Origin: Primulina eburnea
Lineage: Eukaryota > Streptophyta > Magnoliopsida > Lamiales > Gesneriaceae
DNA length: 64,000 nt
Assembly: GCF_022965805.1 (NCBI RefSeq)
Contig: NC_133114.1
Coordinates: 1,634,761 to 1,698,760, forward strand
Direction: 5' to 3'
Below are positions 25,041-37,900 of the stretch, one piece after another. A model generated the notes under the pieces. The model saw nothing but the letters and a program-made list of their open reading frames with translations. It was not told where the DNA came from and searched no databases. Position numbers and translations under genes: made by a program. The first letter of the stretch is position 1; each line of letters starts with the position of its first letter.

Positions 25041-27101
25041 TGAAAGCGGACCGGTTACGGAGGCCGGAAACGCAACGGAAGCGAAAAATATAATTTTTAG
25101 AGCAAAAATTTCGGCCCCCTTAAAAGTTTTGTGGAATATTTGCAAAATCAACAAAAACCATGCATAGAATGATTTAGGATTTTTACCTATCAACTTCAAG
25201 AAGTTGATGATGGCTCCAACTTAGTTGCTAGCAACTAAGCTCTTCTTGGCAAGATAAGTCTACAAGCTTCCTTCCTCCAAAAATCAAGCCCACCACTTAG
25301 CAAGGTAAATCCCCTCAAGTTTTGCACTAGAAAAACTTGAGGATTTTTTCAAAGAGAATGATTTTTGCTCTCCAAAATGAAGAACAAAATGGAAGAAAAT
25401 TGAGAGGAAAAATCCTTGAGAGATTTCGGCCAAGAGGTGTGTATGGGGAGGGAAGATTAGCCTTGGGTGTGTCAAAAAGTGATCCCATGCTTTTCAATAT
25501 TTTATTCAAAAAGTAATCAAGGCTCTTCACCTCCCAAGCATGCAATCCCTACATGTCTCACTTATATATTATATGGTTTTTAACACATTAAAAACCATAG
25601 ACTAAATTTTATTATCTCAAACACATTTGAGATTAATTAAATATTACTTGATTTTACTCAAGTCCCACTAGTTAAATAATTATTTAAATTGAGCTCTACA
25701 AGACTCAATATTATTTAATTAATTCAACACTTGAATTAATTTAATTATTTAGACTCTACTAGGTCTACTAGTGTTTAATTAATTCAACACTTGAATTAAT
25801 TTAATTTAGTCCACAATAATGTTTATGAAAATCACAATTTTCAACTACATTATTTACTTGGCCAAATTTTAATCTTAGGAACACTTCCATTAATTAAAAT
25901 TTATATTTCTCTCATAGAAGTCATACTTCTAATTTTTCTTTACGCTTATAAACACATTTATAAGCCGTTCAACACATTGAACTATTTTACTTCTCTTCGG
26001 GATTTACTAAGCAAGTACTTGTGTGGCCCTCAATGGTTCATTGATACAACTAGCCGTGGGTTCACATCTCAATGTGATTCGGACTAAACATGTCTTTATT
26101 CGAGCATACCCCAATTGCTCCATTCTTACTTATCAACTCCTTGATAGTAAGAACGTCAGAACTCAAGTCTGATAGTACCCAACCAATCACGTTAAGCGCC
26201 TAGCAGCATCGCTTACGTGATTCCCTAGGTATCACATGATAGTGCCTGCAAGAACCATTCAATTATGGTTAGCGTACAGTACGGTCCCTTCAACTCATAT
26301 ATCCCGACCGATTCGACAACTATTGGTCTATCGAGAGTTGTCAATGAATCGATACTATGTGTCATGTTGTGGTTGCATCGATGGTGTAATCTATGAAACC
26401 CCTTTCATAATTACCACCATACTCTGATCAGAGATTTCAACCCACACATACATGATAAACACATAGGATATCCATACCCGTAGGTAAGCGGTGAATCCCC
26501 GGCTACAATGCATCGACTCCTATATGTTTCGCCGTAACACCCAACCTTGCCACCTGATGACCCCATAAGAGTCGGTAAACAAGTCAAAGTGAAACGCTAG
26601 CATATAGAGTCTCAATGTTGTCCCGGGTCATAAGGACTAATGGTGTACAACCATAAACTAGGACTTTTCCACTCGATAAGTGAGAACCACTTGGAAAGTC
26701 CTTTATAGAGGGTTGTTCAGTGCACTCTACCAGGAGCACCTATCTGCATGCTCGGACATCACAATGTCCCCTACCAATGAAACATGGTACTCACATCGCA
26801 GATACTAGTCTCTAACTCGAGCGGCCTTTATCCTTCTTAGTGGCGGCTGAATCGACTAGGAACGGTTTAGAATATACAGTATTCCAAATATGAGTTTCAT
26901 GATACTCATCATATGAGCATCTCATATTCTTTCTACTATTTGTATATTCAAGGACTTTATCTATGCAACAAGCATGGGTATAAAGATAAAGATGCGCCAA
27001 ATTAATAAATTGAAATATTATTAAAATAAAGATCGTTTATACAAAGAGTTTCATTGTGAACAGTCGGCCAACACTTGGCTCGACGTGCACCTACTCTAAC
27101 A
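25041..27101 (-). repeat. Copia-1 3' LTR
   Basis: 2,061 bp, TGAAAGCGGA to CTCTAACA on the plus strand. The adjacent plus-strand ATCTCCCACTTGCACTAG is the complement of a polypurine tract, which marks this copy as the 3' LTR of a minus-strand element. Confidence 0.95.
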
Positions 27102-27115
27102 ATCTCCCACTTGCA

Positions 27116-30100
27116 CTAGAGCCAACTACCTATATGCTTTAGACCCATTGATTCGCGATGCTTCTCGAACGATGGTCCTGGTAAAGGCTTAGTTAGTGGA
27201 TCAGCAACATTATCTGCGGAGCCGACTTTGTCAATCACGACATCTCCTCTTTCCACGATCTCTCTGAGGATGTGGTACTTTCTCAATACGTGTTTGGACT
27301 TCTGATGAGACCTTGGCTCCTTCGCCTGAGCTATGGCTCCCGTGTTGTCGCACATCACCGGGATAGGAGCAACTCCATTTGGAATGACGCCCAACTCTTG
27401 GACGAAATTCCTAATCCAAACAGCCTCCTTTGCTGCAGCCGATGCAGCAATGTATTCTGCCTCAGTGGTGGAATCCGCAGTACTGTCTTGCTTGGAACTC
27501 TTCCAAGAGACAGCACCACCATTGAGCATGAATATGAATCCGGAGGTTGACTTCGAGTCATCAACATCGCTTTGGAAGCTAGAGTCGGTATAGCCTTCCA
27601 ATTTCAGTTCTCCACCCCCATAGACCAAGAACAACTTATTGGTCCTTCTCAAATACTTGAGGATGTCTTTCACAGCTTTCCAGTGTGGAAGACCGGGGTT
27701 GGATTGATATCTACTCACTACACTTAGTGCAAATGCCACGTCAGGACGTGTAGATATCATCCCATACATGATACTACCAATGGCTGAAGCATACGGAATT
27801 CGTGTCATCGCCGCTATCTCTGCATCAGTCTTGGGAGACATAGACTTGGATAGGGACACGCCATGACACATTGGTAGATGTCCTCTCTTGGACTCATCCA
27901 TCGAGAACCGCTTCACGATGGTATCAATGTATGTGGACTGGGTGAGACCAAGCAATCTTTTTGATCTATCTCTATAGATCTGTATTCCCAATACAAAAGA
28001 TGCTTCACCCAAGTCCTGCATTGAGAACTTACTTGCTAACCATATCTTTGTTGATTGCAACATTCCTACATCATTCCCAATGAGTAGAATGTCATCAACA
28101 TAAAGAACAAGGAATGTCACAGCACTCCCACTGACCTTCTTATACACACAGGGTTCCTCAGGATTCTTAGTAAAACCAAACTCTTTGATTGTACTATCGA
28201 ATCTGAGGTTCCAACTCCTCGATGCCTGCTTAAGACCATAAATAGATCTTTGAAGTTTGCATACCATATGCTCACTTCTGATAGATGTGAAACCCTCAGG
28301 TTGAGACATGTAAATTTCTTCCTTAATATCCCCATTAAGGAAGGCTGTCTTAACATCCATCTGCCATATCTCATAGTCATACCATGCAGCTATGGCTAGC
28401 AATATCCTAATGGACTTGAACATCGCAACTGGAGAAAAGGTTTCCTCATAGTCAACACCTTGCCTTTGAGTATACCCTTTTGCTACCAATCGCGCCTTGA
28501 AGGTCAATACCTTCCCATCCGCCCCAAGTTTCCTCTTGTAAATCCATTTACACCCTATGGGAACAATTCCCTCAGGTGGATCCACGAGATTCCACACTTG
28601 GTTCGAATGCATGGAATTCATCTCAGATTCCATTGCTTCAAGCCACTTGGATGAATCGGCATCCGATAACGCTTCCTTGAAAGTCCTTGGATCACATCCA
28701 AGGTTAGGCTCATCATGGCCCTCTTCAAGAAGCAGACCATACCTCACAGGTGGTCTCGAGACTCTCTCGGTTCTTCTAGGAGCTTGTATCTCCTCACTTG
28801 GCTTCTCGGGTGTGGGTTCTACAACTGTGGGTGTCTCTCGAACCTCTTCGAGTTCTATCATCTCGCCTTTTCTATCTAATAGAAATTCCTTTTCCAAAAA
28901 GGTTGCGTTCCTAGAAACAAACACCTTTGTTTCTTGGGGATGATAGAAATAATATCCAATGGAATTTCTTGGATATCCCACAAAGTAGCATAAAATGGAT
29001 CGACTATCCAATTTATCTCCCACTGTCTGCTTCACATAAGCAGGACACCCCCATATTCTAAGATAAGAATACTTGGGAGGCTTACCCATCCATATCTCAT
29101 ATGGAGTCTTGTCAACTGCCTTTGTATGGACATTGTTCAACAACAGTGCCGCTGTTTCAAGCGCATATCCCCAAAAGGATGGCGGCAACTCCGTGAACCC
29201 CATCATAGACCGAACCATGTCCATCAAAGTCCGGTTACGACGCTCCGAAACACCATTCAACTGCGGTGTAGCGGGCGGAGTCCACTGCGAGAGAATCCCA
29301 TTCTCTCTAAGATACTCTTGGAACTCGGCACTCAAGTACTCACCACCTCGATCCGATCGAAGTGTCTTGATGCTTCGTCCCAATTGATTCTCTACTTCAC
29401 TTCTGAATTCTTTGAACTTTTCAAAGGCTTCAGACTTGTATTTCATCAAATACACATACCCATACCTCGAATGGTCATCGGTAAAGGTGATGAAGTAGGC
29501 ATGTCCATGCTTAGTGGTGATGCTAAGCGGACCGCACACATCGGTATGGATCAAATCCAATAACCCTTTGGCTCGCTCCGCATGGCCCTTAAAGGGAATT
29601 TTGGTCATCTTTCCTTTTAGACAGGATTCACAAGTCGTGAGAGCATTAATATCGGACATATCAAACATGCCAACTCCCACTAACTTGTTCATCCTTCTTA
29701 GGGATATATGACCTAATCGAGCATGCCATAATTGTGCCGAATTAAGAGTATCTTGTTTGCGCTTATTTGTTGTTGTTATCGTTTGGACATTGTTAAGTGG
29801 AATATCTTTTAATTTTAAGGTGTAGAGATTGTTTTCAAGTTCACCGGTACCAACTAAACATTCATTCTTGTAAATATTGCAAACACCTTTGCCAAATAAA
29901 CAAGAATATCCATCAATATCAAGCATATGAATGGAAATAATGTTTTTAATCAATTCTGGTACGAACAAAACATCTCTTAATACAAACTTAAAATCATTGT
30001 TCAAAATTAAACAAATATCTCCTACGGCTTTGGCAGCAACTCTTGCTCCATTGCCCATCCTTAAGAAGGTCTCACCCTCTCGGAGCCTCCTACTTCTTCC

Positions 30101-31048
30101 CATCGCCTGCAAGTCATTACAGAGATGTGAGCCACAGCCGGTATCCAATACCCAAGAAGTAGAGTTAATCGAGATATTTACTTCAATAAAGAACATACCT
30201 TTGCCAGAACCCTTCTGCGCAAGATATTCCCTGCAGTTACGCCTCCAATGTCCAGGCTTCTTGCAGTGGTGACAGATGTCAACAGTCTTCTCAGCCTTTG
30301 CTGGCGCGGCTGCCACTAAGGGACTCGGAGTCTGCCTCTTCAAGGGCTCGCTCTTCTTGGGGCGCTGGAAAGAACGCTTCTTTCCCTTCCCATGTGGACC
30401 GGTCTTCGTGCCAGATGAAGAGCCCACATAAAGAACCTGCTTCTCCTTTTTGATTGTGGACTCAAAGGTCACAAGCATGTTCACCAACTCTTCAAGGCTG
30501 GGCTCGAGCTTGTTCATATTGAAGTTCACAACGAAAGGATCGAAAGAGCTAGGCAGCGACAGCAGCAACACATCAGTGGTCAACTCCGAAGGCAACACCA
30601 AATCCATGCCTACGAGCTTGTCCACGAGCCCAATCAACTTTAGGCCATGCTCATGGACCGAAGTCCCATCTCGCATGCGTAAAGTGATGAGCTCCTTTAC
30701 TGTGGCATGCCTCAAAGGCCGAGTCTGCTCTCCGAAGAGCTCCTTGAGGTGCATATGAATGTCAGCAGCATTCTTTGCATCCTCGAATCGCCTTTGCAGC
30801 TCATCGTTCATTGAAGCCTGCATATAACACTTCGCCTTCAAGTCATGGTCACACCATTCCTTGTAGGTCTGCAATTCCTCAGGAGTGCAGCCTATAGGAG
30901 CCTCAGCAGGGGGCGCCTCAGTCAGTGTATACGCGATCTTCTCCGAGTTTAGGACAATCTTTAAATTTCTTAGCCAAGTGATATAGTTTGGTCCGGTTAG
31001 AATGTGTTTTTCGAGAATGACGGAAAACGGGTTGCGAATTGATGACAT
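27116..31048 (-). CDS. Copia-1 Gag-Pol polyprotein, 1,310 residues
   Basis: One open frame holding all Copia parts in order. Gag comes first, with a zinc knuckle CHHCKKPGHWRRNC near residue 260. Protease follows with WVLDTGCGSH near 300. Integrase has HARLGH and CESCLKGK (zinc part) near 445-490, with catalytic acids in HTDVCGP, TFTDDHSRY and NGVSERRNR. Reverse transcriptase has YVDDILLIGND near 1030. RNase H has GYTDSSFQSD and TEAEYIA near 1160-1210. Integrase before reverse transcriptase defines Ty1/copia. Length and intact motifs suggest a functional polyprotein. The start is the first ATG, MSSIRNPFSVILEK, which matches the usual Gag N-terminus. Codon use and structure are unrelated to neighbouring genes. 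Confidence 0.97.
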   Translation of the reverse strand: MSSIRNPFSVILEKHILTGPNYITWLRNLKIVLNSEKIAYTLTEAPPAEAPIGCTPEELQTYKEWCDHDLKAKCYMQASMNDELQRRFEDAKNAADIHMHLKELFGEQTRPLRHATVKELITLRMRDGTSVHEHGLKLIGLVDKLVGMDLVLPSELTTDVLLLSLPSSFDPFVVNFNMNKLEPSLEELVNMLVTFESTIKKEKQVLYVGSSSGTKTGPHGKGKKRSFQRPKKSEPLKRQTPSPLVAAAPAKAEKTVDICHHCKKPGHWRRNCREYLAQKGSGKGMFFIEVNISINSTSWVLDTGCGSHLCNDLQAMGRSRRLREGETFLRMGNGARVAAKAVGDICLILNNDFKFVLRDVLFVPELIKNIISIHMLDIDGYSCLFGKGVCNIYKNECLVGTGELENNLYTLKLKDIPLNNVQTITTTNKRKQDTLNSAQLWHARLGHISLRRMNKLVGVGMFDMSDINALTTCESCLKGKMTKIPFKGHAERAKGLLDLIHTDVCGPLSITTKHGHAYFITFTDDHSRYGYVYLMKYKSEAFEKFKEFRSEVENQLGRSIKTLRSDRGGEYLSAEFQEYLRENGILSQWTPPATPQLNGVSERRNRTLMDMVRSMMGFTELPPSFWGYALETAALLLNNVHTKAVDKTPYEIWMGKPPKYSYLRIWGCPAYVKQTVGDKLDSRSILCYFVGYPRNSIGYYFYHPQETKVFVSRNATFLEKEFLLDRKGEMIELEEVRETPTVVEPTPEKPSEEIQAPRRTERVSRPPVRYGLLLEEGHDEPNLGCDPRTFKEALSDADSSKWLEAMESEMNSMHSNQVWNLVDPPEGIVPIGCKWIYKRKLGADGKVLTFKARLVAKGYTQRQGVDYEETFSPVAMFKSIRILLAIAAWYDYEIWQMDVKTAFLNGDIKEEIYMSQPEGFTSIRSEHMVCKLQRSIYGLKQASRSWNLRFDSTIKEFGFTKNPEEPCVYKKVSGSAVTFLVLYVDDILLIGNDVGMLQSTKIWLASKFSMQDLGEASFVLGIQIYRDRSKRLLGLTQSTYIDTIVKRFSMDESKRGHLPMCHGVSLSKSMSPKTDAEIAAMTRIPYASAIGSIMYGMISTRPDVAFALSVVSRYQSNPGLPHWKAVKDILKYLRRTNKLFLVYGGGELKLEGYTDSSFQSDVDDSKSTSGFIFMLNGGAVSWKSSKQDSTADSTTEAEYIAASAAAKEAVWIRNFVQELGVIPNGVAPIPVMCDNTGAIAQAKEPRSHQKSKHVLRKYHILREIVERGDVVIDKVGSADNVADPLTKPLPGPSFEKHRESMGLKHIGSWL

Positions 31049-32860
31049 GTCAAAGATTGTACTGAAAAGTAAAACAGATAAATGTTAATGACTATTTTAA
31101 AATATTTAATAAGATATAAAGTTTGGACTTTTACTTTATAAATAATCGCTCCCACTGTTTTGACATTTTCACTACCCTCTAGTGAAAACGGGAAACACTT
31201 TCCTCAGTAGGTACGTAAGGTCCAATTAGCGAATTGTGATCCCGAATAATATCGGCCATCACAACTCCTAAAAGGTAGTTTCTAATTGCATCGCCATGCA
31301 ACCCTCTACGTATTCTTTTGTCTCACGTTTGATTAGGACCCAATAATATGACGTCGTTCATCTTTACGTGTCAAGCCTAACCCATCGATATTGAACCTTA
31401 ATGGACGGTCGCCATGAGTTCCCTCAATAATATGAGCCGAAATCATGGGAGTTCCACGTAGTTCACATCACCATGTCAATGGATGTCACAGCTTTCCGGC
31501 ACCCAGGGCCCCCTCAATAATATGAGCCGAGCCCCGAGTACGGGTAGCGTTCATCATGCATCCATTGTCGATGGAAGACAAGGAAATTATAAACAAATTT
31601 ATAATTCCCCTTTTCGGACTTGATATTAATTTTGAATCTTATTCAAAATGAGGGTTTTTAATTTTGAAAGGTCTCATCATTAATTTTATTTTAAAAGCTC
31701 GCCATGTTTGATCGTATGTTTGCCGGATTCATGCAACTTTGTTATTATAATAATAATAACGCACATACTCATTATTTATAACATATCATGCATATATTAT
31801 AAATAGAAAACAGTACAAGGATGATCAATTGCCCCAAAACTAATGGCCCGTGTGAGCCAAACACGGGCCTAGGTCCAATCCTAGGGTAAATGCACGGGAT
31901 GCAATGCAACTAAATTATTACATTAGCATCCAATATTACATGTCTTCGATCTTCATAATCACCAAGGCCACCATCTTCCAATCTTGATCTTCCACTATTC
32001 TAATATTTACATTTAAATATCCATGGCACATAGGGATACATCTCATGGGGGTGGGAACGGGCCATAAACCAAGCCCACTTTATAAATTGATAATTATTAC
32101 AATCATACAACACAAATATCCTAGCATACACCTAGCAAATTGGGCTTGGGCTTTTGATCATCCTTCATGCATAATATCACATATCATACACCATCAATTA
32201 ATTATCACTATAATTAATTGATCCAATATTATATATCTTGATCCAATCACTAACCGCCACAATTATAAATTAAATTAACAAAGTATACAAACTCCTTTGT
32301 CTACTTTCAAATTAATTTATTTATAATCGAATTTCTTGTAAATCACAATTTACTATAAATAATTAAAGTCCTACTTCAATTATTTATTTTATGAGAAAAT
32401 ATGTGCAACAATTGTAAATTTAAACTTTAAGGGCCCAAAACTCATTTTTCACAAAAATACTTAGGCCCATTTAAATTTCACAAAATATGTTGACCATCTA
32501 ATGGCCCAACAACTCAAGGCCCATGACACTAAGATTATCCAAAACACTTTTGGAAACCCTAGCCGTCATCGCCGTCGCCGGAGCTCCGTCGCCGGATTCC
32601 GGCCACAACAAAATTTTTTTTTTTTTTTTTATTAAAAACTGGAAGTTTCGGGCAGCCCCTTGGGCTGCCCCTCGGCTGCCCGAAATTTTCGGGCAGCCCC
32701 TTCGGGCAGCCCTCGGGCAGCCCCGAAAACTTTATTTATTTATTTTTTTTTTTTGTAAAAATTTCGGCCTTGATGTTTCTTGTTGCACAAAAATCTCAAA
32801 CGGTTAGAAATCGATCTCAACATAATATTACGCAAATATTACACAAAAATCGTTACCTTA
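31049..32860 (-). other. Copia-1 leader with GC-rich palindromes
   Basis: This 1.8-kb untranslated leader between primer-binding site and Gag has no open frame of note. Near 32640-32730 it holds an array of GGGCAGCCC/GGGCTGCCC palindromic units framed by long T runs (32611-32630 and 32738-32753). A second short duplicated block, CCTCAATAATATGAGCCGA, occurs near 31423 and 31512. Confidence 0.7.
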
Positions 32861-32872
32861 GCTCGGATACCA
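32861..32872 (-). other. Copia-1 primer-binding site
   Basis: The minus strand reads TGGTATCCGAGC two bases after the LTR end. It matches the initiator-methionine tRNA primer site TGGTATCAGAGC at 11 of 12 positions. Confidence 0.85.
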
Positions 32873-32874
32873 CT

Positions 32875-34934
32875 TGAAAGCGGACCGGTTACGGAGGCCG
32901 GAAACGCAACGGAAGCGAAAAATATAATTTTTAGAGCAAAAATTTCGGCCCCCTTAAAAGTTTTGTGGAATATTTGCAAAATCAACAAAAACCATGCATA
33001 GGATGATTTAGGATTTTTACCTATCAACTTCAAGAAGTTGATGATGGCTCCAACTTAGTTGCTAGCAACTAAGCTCTTCTTGGCAAGATAAGTCTACAAG
33101 CTTCCTTCCTCCAAAAATCAAGCCCACCACTTAGCAATGTAAATCCCCTCAAGTTTTGCACTAGAAAAACTTGAGGATTTTTTCAAAGAGAATGATTTTT
33201 GCTCTCCAAAATGAAGAACAAAATGGAAGAAAATTGAGAGGAAAAATCCTTGAGAGATTTCGGCCAAGAGGTGTGTATGGGGAGGGAAGATTAGCCTTGG
33301 GTGTGTCAAAAAGTGATCCCATGCTTTTCAATATTTTATTCAAAAAGTAATCAAGGCTCTTCACCTCCCAAGCATGCAATCCCTACATGTCTCACTTATA
33401 TATTATATGGTTTTTAACACATTAAAAACCATAGACTAAATTTTATTATCTCAAACACATTTGAGATTAATTAAATATTACTTGATTTTACTCAAGTCCC
33501 ACTAGTTAAATAATTATTTAAATTGAGCTCTACAAGACTCAATATTATTTAATTAATTCAACACTTGAATTAATTTAATTATTTAGACTCTACTAGGTCT
33601 ACTAGTGTTTAATTAATTCAACACTTGAATTAATTTAATTTAGTCCACAATAATGTTTATGAAAATCACAATTTTCAACTACATTATTTACTTGGCCAAA
33701 TTTTAATCTTAGGAACACTTCCATTAATTAAAATTTATATTTCTCTCATAGAAGTCATACTTCTAATTTTTCTTTACGCTTATAAACACATTTATAAGCC
33801 GTTCAACACATTGAACTATTTTACTTCTCTTCGGGATTTACTAAGCAAGTACTTGTGTGGCCCTCAATGGTTCATTGATACAACTAGCCGTGGGTTCACA
33901 TCTCAATGTGATTCGGACTAAACATGTCTTTATTCGAGCATACCCCAATTGCTCCATTCTTACTTATCAACTCCTTGATAGTAAGAACGTCAGAACTCAA
34001 GTCTGATAGTACCCAACCAATCACGTTAAGCGCCTAGCAGCATCGCTTACGTGATTCCCTAGGTATCACATGATAGTGCCTGCAAGAACCATTCAATTAT
34101 GGTTAGCGTACAGTACGGTCCCTTCAACTCATATATCCCGACCGATTCGACAACTATTGGTCTATCGAGAGTTGTCAATGAATCGATACTATGTGTCATG
34201 TTGTGGTTGCATCGATGGTGTAATCTATGAAACCCCTTTCATAATTACCACCATACTCTGATCAGAGATTTCAACCCACACATACATGATAAACACATAG
34301 GATATCCATACCCGTAGGTAAGCGGTGAATCCCCGGCTACAATGCATCGACTCCTATATGTTTCGCCGTAACACCCAACCTTGCCACCTGATGACCCCAT
34401 AAGAGTCGGTAAACAAGTCAAAGTGAAACGCTAGCATATAGAGTCTCAATGTTGTCCCGGGTCATAAGGACTAATGGTGTACAACCATAAACTAGGACTT
34501 TTCCACTCGATAAGTGAGAACCACTTGGAAAGTCCTTTATAGAGGGTTGTTCAGTGCACTCTACCAGGAGCACCTATCTGCATGCTCGGACATCACAATG
34601 TCCCCTACCAATGAAACATGGTACTCACATCGCAGATACTAGTCTCTAACTCGAGCGGCCTTTATCCTTCTTAGTGGCGGCTGAATCGACTAGGAACGGT
34701 TTAGAATATACAGTATTCCAAATATGAGTTTCATGATACTCATCATATGAGCATCTCATATTCTTTCTACTATTTGTATATTCAAGGACTTTATCTATGC
34801 AACAAGCATGGTATAAAGATAAAGATGCGCCAAATTAATAAATTGAAATATTATTAAAATAAAGATCGTTTATACAAAGAGTTTCATTGTGAACAGTCGG
34901 CCAACACTTGGCTCGACGTGCACCTACTCTAACA
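32875..34934 (-). repeat. Copia-1 5' LTR
   Basis: 2,060 bp, near-identical to 25041-27101 (three differences counted by eye). It lies next to the primer-binding site, so it is the 5' LTR and carries the element promoter. Confidence 0.95.
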
Positions 34935-37900
34935 GCGGTATATGGCCAGAAGGTTGGGAAATTTGTACAGAACCATGACCGCACCCGCGGTCGTCAAATT
35001 TCAGAAAATGAAAGTGCTGCCGAAGGCTATGCGCACCCACGCTAAAGGACCTACCGCACCCGCGGTCATGCGTGTATATTGAAGAATAAGACATGTGTCC
35101 TTGGCCATGCAAATATATGAGTTGTCTTCTTTCCTTTCATTTCAGAATGCTGAGGGCCGAGAGAATCCAAGGAGAAAGCTTCCATTTCTTTTGATCTTAG
35201 ACTTGTGATTTTGAATGATCTAGTGGTCCGATTTTCGATACGAGTTCATTTCCGCAATCCTTGCGTTAAGGGCTTCAAGGGGATGTAAGTATGATTGATT
35301 TTCAGCATGATTCAGATTTAATGTGTTGAAGAAATGATGATTTTGTTAGAAATATGTGTTCTTGAGATTATGAACATCGTAGATATGTAAACGGATCGAT
35401 TACCGGATACCGTATAAGATTGTTATCAATTTCCAGCATATATATATATTGAGTTGCTATAGATTTTGGGATACTAATGAGTGTGATGTTGATATATGTT
35501 GAGGTTTGAGTTATCGGTATTGAGAACTACGCAGTTATGCTGTCGAATTATACCGAGAATGATTATTGACTTGTTCAAGACTTGATGTGAGTTATATATT
35601 GATAGAATGCATCTTTACATTGTCATTTCAGATTAGAATTGACAGAGTTGACATCCCGACTTCGAGACTTCGATAGATTCCTACGACAAGAAAGGTATAA
35701 CTCATGTGAACACGGGAAGACATGACTCGATTCAGACTTAATACGAGTTTCCCAAAATCACATACTAGATTATTGTTTATATTTGATTATGATTATGTCT
35801 TGTTTATAGATTTATATTCAAGCATTTGAGATAGGAGTCATTGACAGATTGTCAAACTATACGTTCGGTGTATCGGCGCATAGGAGCAGATAATCTCCGA
35901 TTGTAGACATTCGATACAGATATGACCGAAGTCTAGGAATAAGACGTACCGTCACCCCGATTGGGAGGGTAGGTGACAGACCAGTGACATCTTATTCACA
36001 CCGGGATCCCTAGATTTAGAGTTGAGTTGAGTCAAGACATGAGTTGATTTCATTGCATGCTTATACTGATTGGTTTCATAGATGATGAAATCTACTATTG
36101 TTATTGCCTTTAATCATGAGTTATGATTGTGTATTCACTTGCATGATATGCATGTATACATGTTTTATACTGGGATTTGTTCTCACCGGAGTTTCCGGCT
36201 GTTGTTGTGTCTGTATGCGTGCATAACGACAGGTGGGGCAGGATCTGGGTCACGAGCAAGATGAGAGATCAAGACATTGTGGTGATTTCGGGCATAGCAG
36301 ACTACTAGTTGTTTGTACTAGACCTGTACTGGAGTTTCTGAACACTAGTGTATGATTGTACTAAAACAGAGTTTGTATGTACAATATGTTTGTTTAATCG
36401 AATAAAGAATAGACTCATGCTTTAGTTATACATTTGATTTAATGTTAAAAGCAAAATTTTGACCCGCATTTTATAGTAAAGGTCCAATTAATCCCAGAAA
36501 GAATCGAGTTAGAGCCCGGGTCCCCACACGCGTTGTGTGCACCGACAATCCAGCAAAATCAACCATCAAGCCCTCCCTCAAACTCACCTGCATCCATCAC
36601 TCCTAGTGAGTCTAAAGACTCATCACACCATAATCTTTATAACAAATAATACATATAATATCGCATGCAACAGTGAAAATACTTTTACATAAAAATAACA
36701 TTTCATGACATGCATAAATAAACCTCAACTTTTTCCTTAACATGACATAACATGAAACCTTTAACATGATCATAAACATTTTCCTTTTCCTTTTTCTTTG
36801 TTGAATTCAGATCGTTAATTGTGACTTTCCACAAACCTGAAAAAGTCGATGGATCCATCTACATGTAACCACAGTACTGGGCGGCGGGGACATCAGCGAC
36901 ACTCTCACCCGTCAACTGAGCCTTGGCCTATCCTTTTTCGAATAGAAATACGATCGTCGGGGTTCCCTCTGGGGCCTTTTCCCATAAATGGGTTCTCTCG
37001 GGGGCCTTTTTCCCTCACGATATTCCCACTCTTACCGTCACCACATAACCGTTACCACATATTCGTAATAATGGAAATACGATCGTCGGGCTCCCACTGG
37101 GACCGTCACCCTCACGACATCTCCAATATTAACGAATTAGTCACAATTACTTCACTTTCTCCAACATTTACATTCACATCACTTTATAAAATCATGCATA
37201 ACATAACATTTTTGTTTTTGAAACCAAGCATGCAACACGTCTTTTAAATGTCTTCCTTAAATCATAAAAATCAAATAGACATTTAAAAATCATAATTTAA
37301 TCATGAACATTTCGTAAACATTTAAAAATAATCATAATATCATAAAAACAGCATTTATGGCATTGTCATGACATTTACTAATTTTAGGTGTAAAAAGACC
37401 GTTTTACCCTAGACGTAAAATTTCCCGTTTTTGAATTTTTCTTAATTCCATTAACCCTAACATGTCCCAAATAATTATTTAAGCCTACATGAATTTTCTC
37501 ATATTTTTTATTTGGCCTAAATCTAGGACTTTTAATTTATTCTTTAAATAAGTCATATTACTGCGTTTTAATCCCGAATTAAACCAAACTTTAATATAAA
37601 ATTCTCAAATTAAAAACTTAGACTTATAATAATTATTTAAGCTTAAACCTAATTTTTCATAATTTTATGAAGCCTAAAACTAGGCTTTTTAATTAATTCG
37701 TTAATTAGCATTTCGTGCGGCGATTAAATCTCGAATAAATCCAAAACTCATTATTTTGATCCCAAATTTTAAACATAACATTTTTAAGATTTATTCTACC
37801 CTTCCAAGTCATGAGCCACCCCTTTGGACCCATGGATTCAATTTTAGTCTAATTAAATTCGAAATTGACACCTTATCGAACACACCGAGTCATCTCCTAA

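Larger units (their letters stand above)
25041..34934 (-). mobile_element. Copia-1: full-length intact Ty1/copia retrotransposon
   Basis: A 9,894-bp element with long LTRs (25041-27101 and 32875-34934), target-site duplication GCGGT (25036-25040 and 34935-34939), a purine-rich tract next to the 3' LTR, a primer-binding site next to the 5' LTR, and one uninterrupted polyprotein frame. Comparing the LTRs by eye I find three differences (two substitutions and one single-base indel) in about 2,060 bp. It looks recently inserted and potentially autonomous. Confidence 0.95.
24853..36528 (-). repeat. Middle Gypsy-type solo LTR, split by Copia-1
   Basis: Without Copia-1 this is about 1,777 bp, from TGTAAGGCTT (24853) to GGTCCCCACA (36528). 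Flanks are CGGGT (24848-24852) and CGCGT (36529-36533), a target-site duplication with one mismatch. It carries repeated ACCGCACCCGCGGT palindromes near 25004-25040 and 34978-35064. Read on the minus strand it starts TGTGGGGACCC, as many plant Gypsy LTRs do. It is inserted in the outer LTR. Confidence 0.7.
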
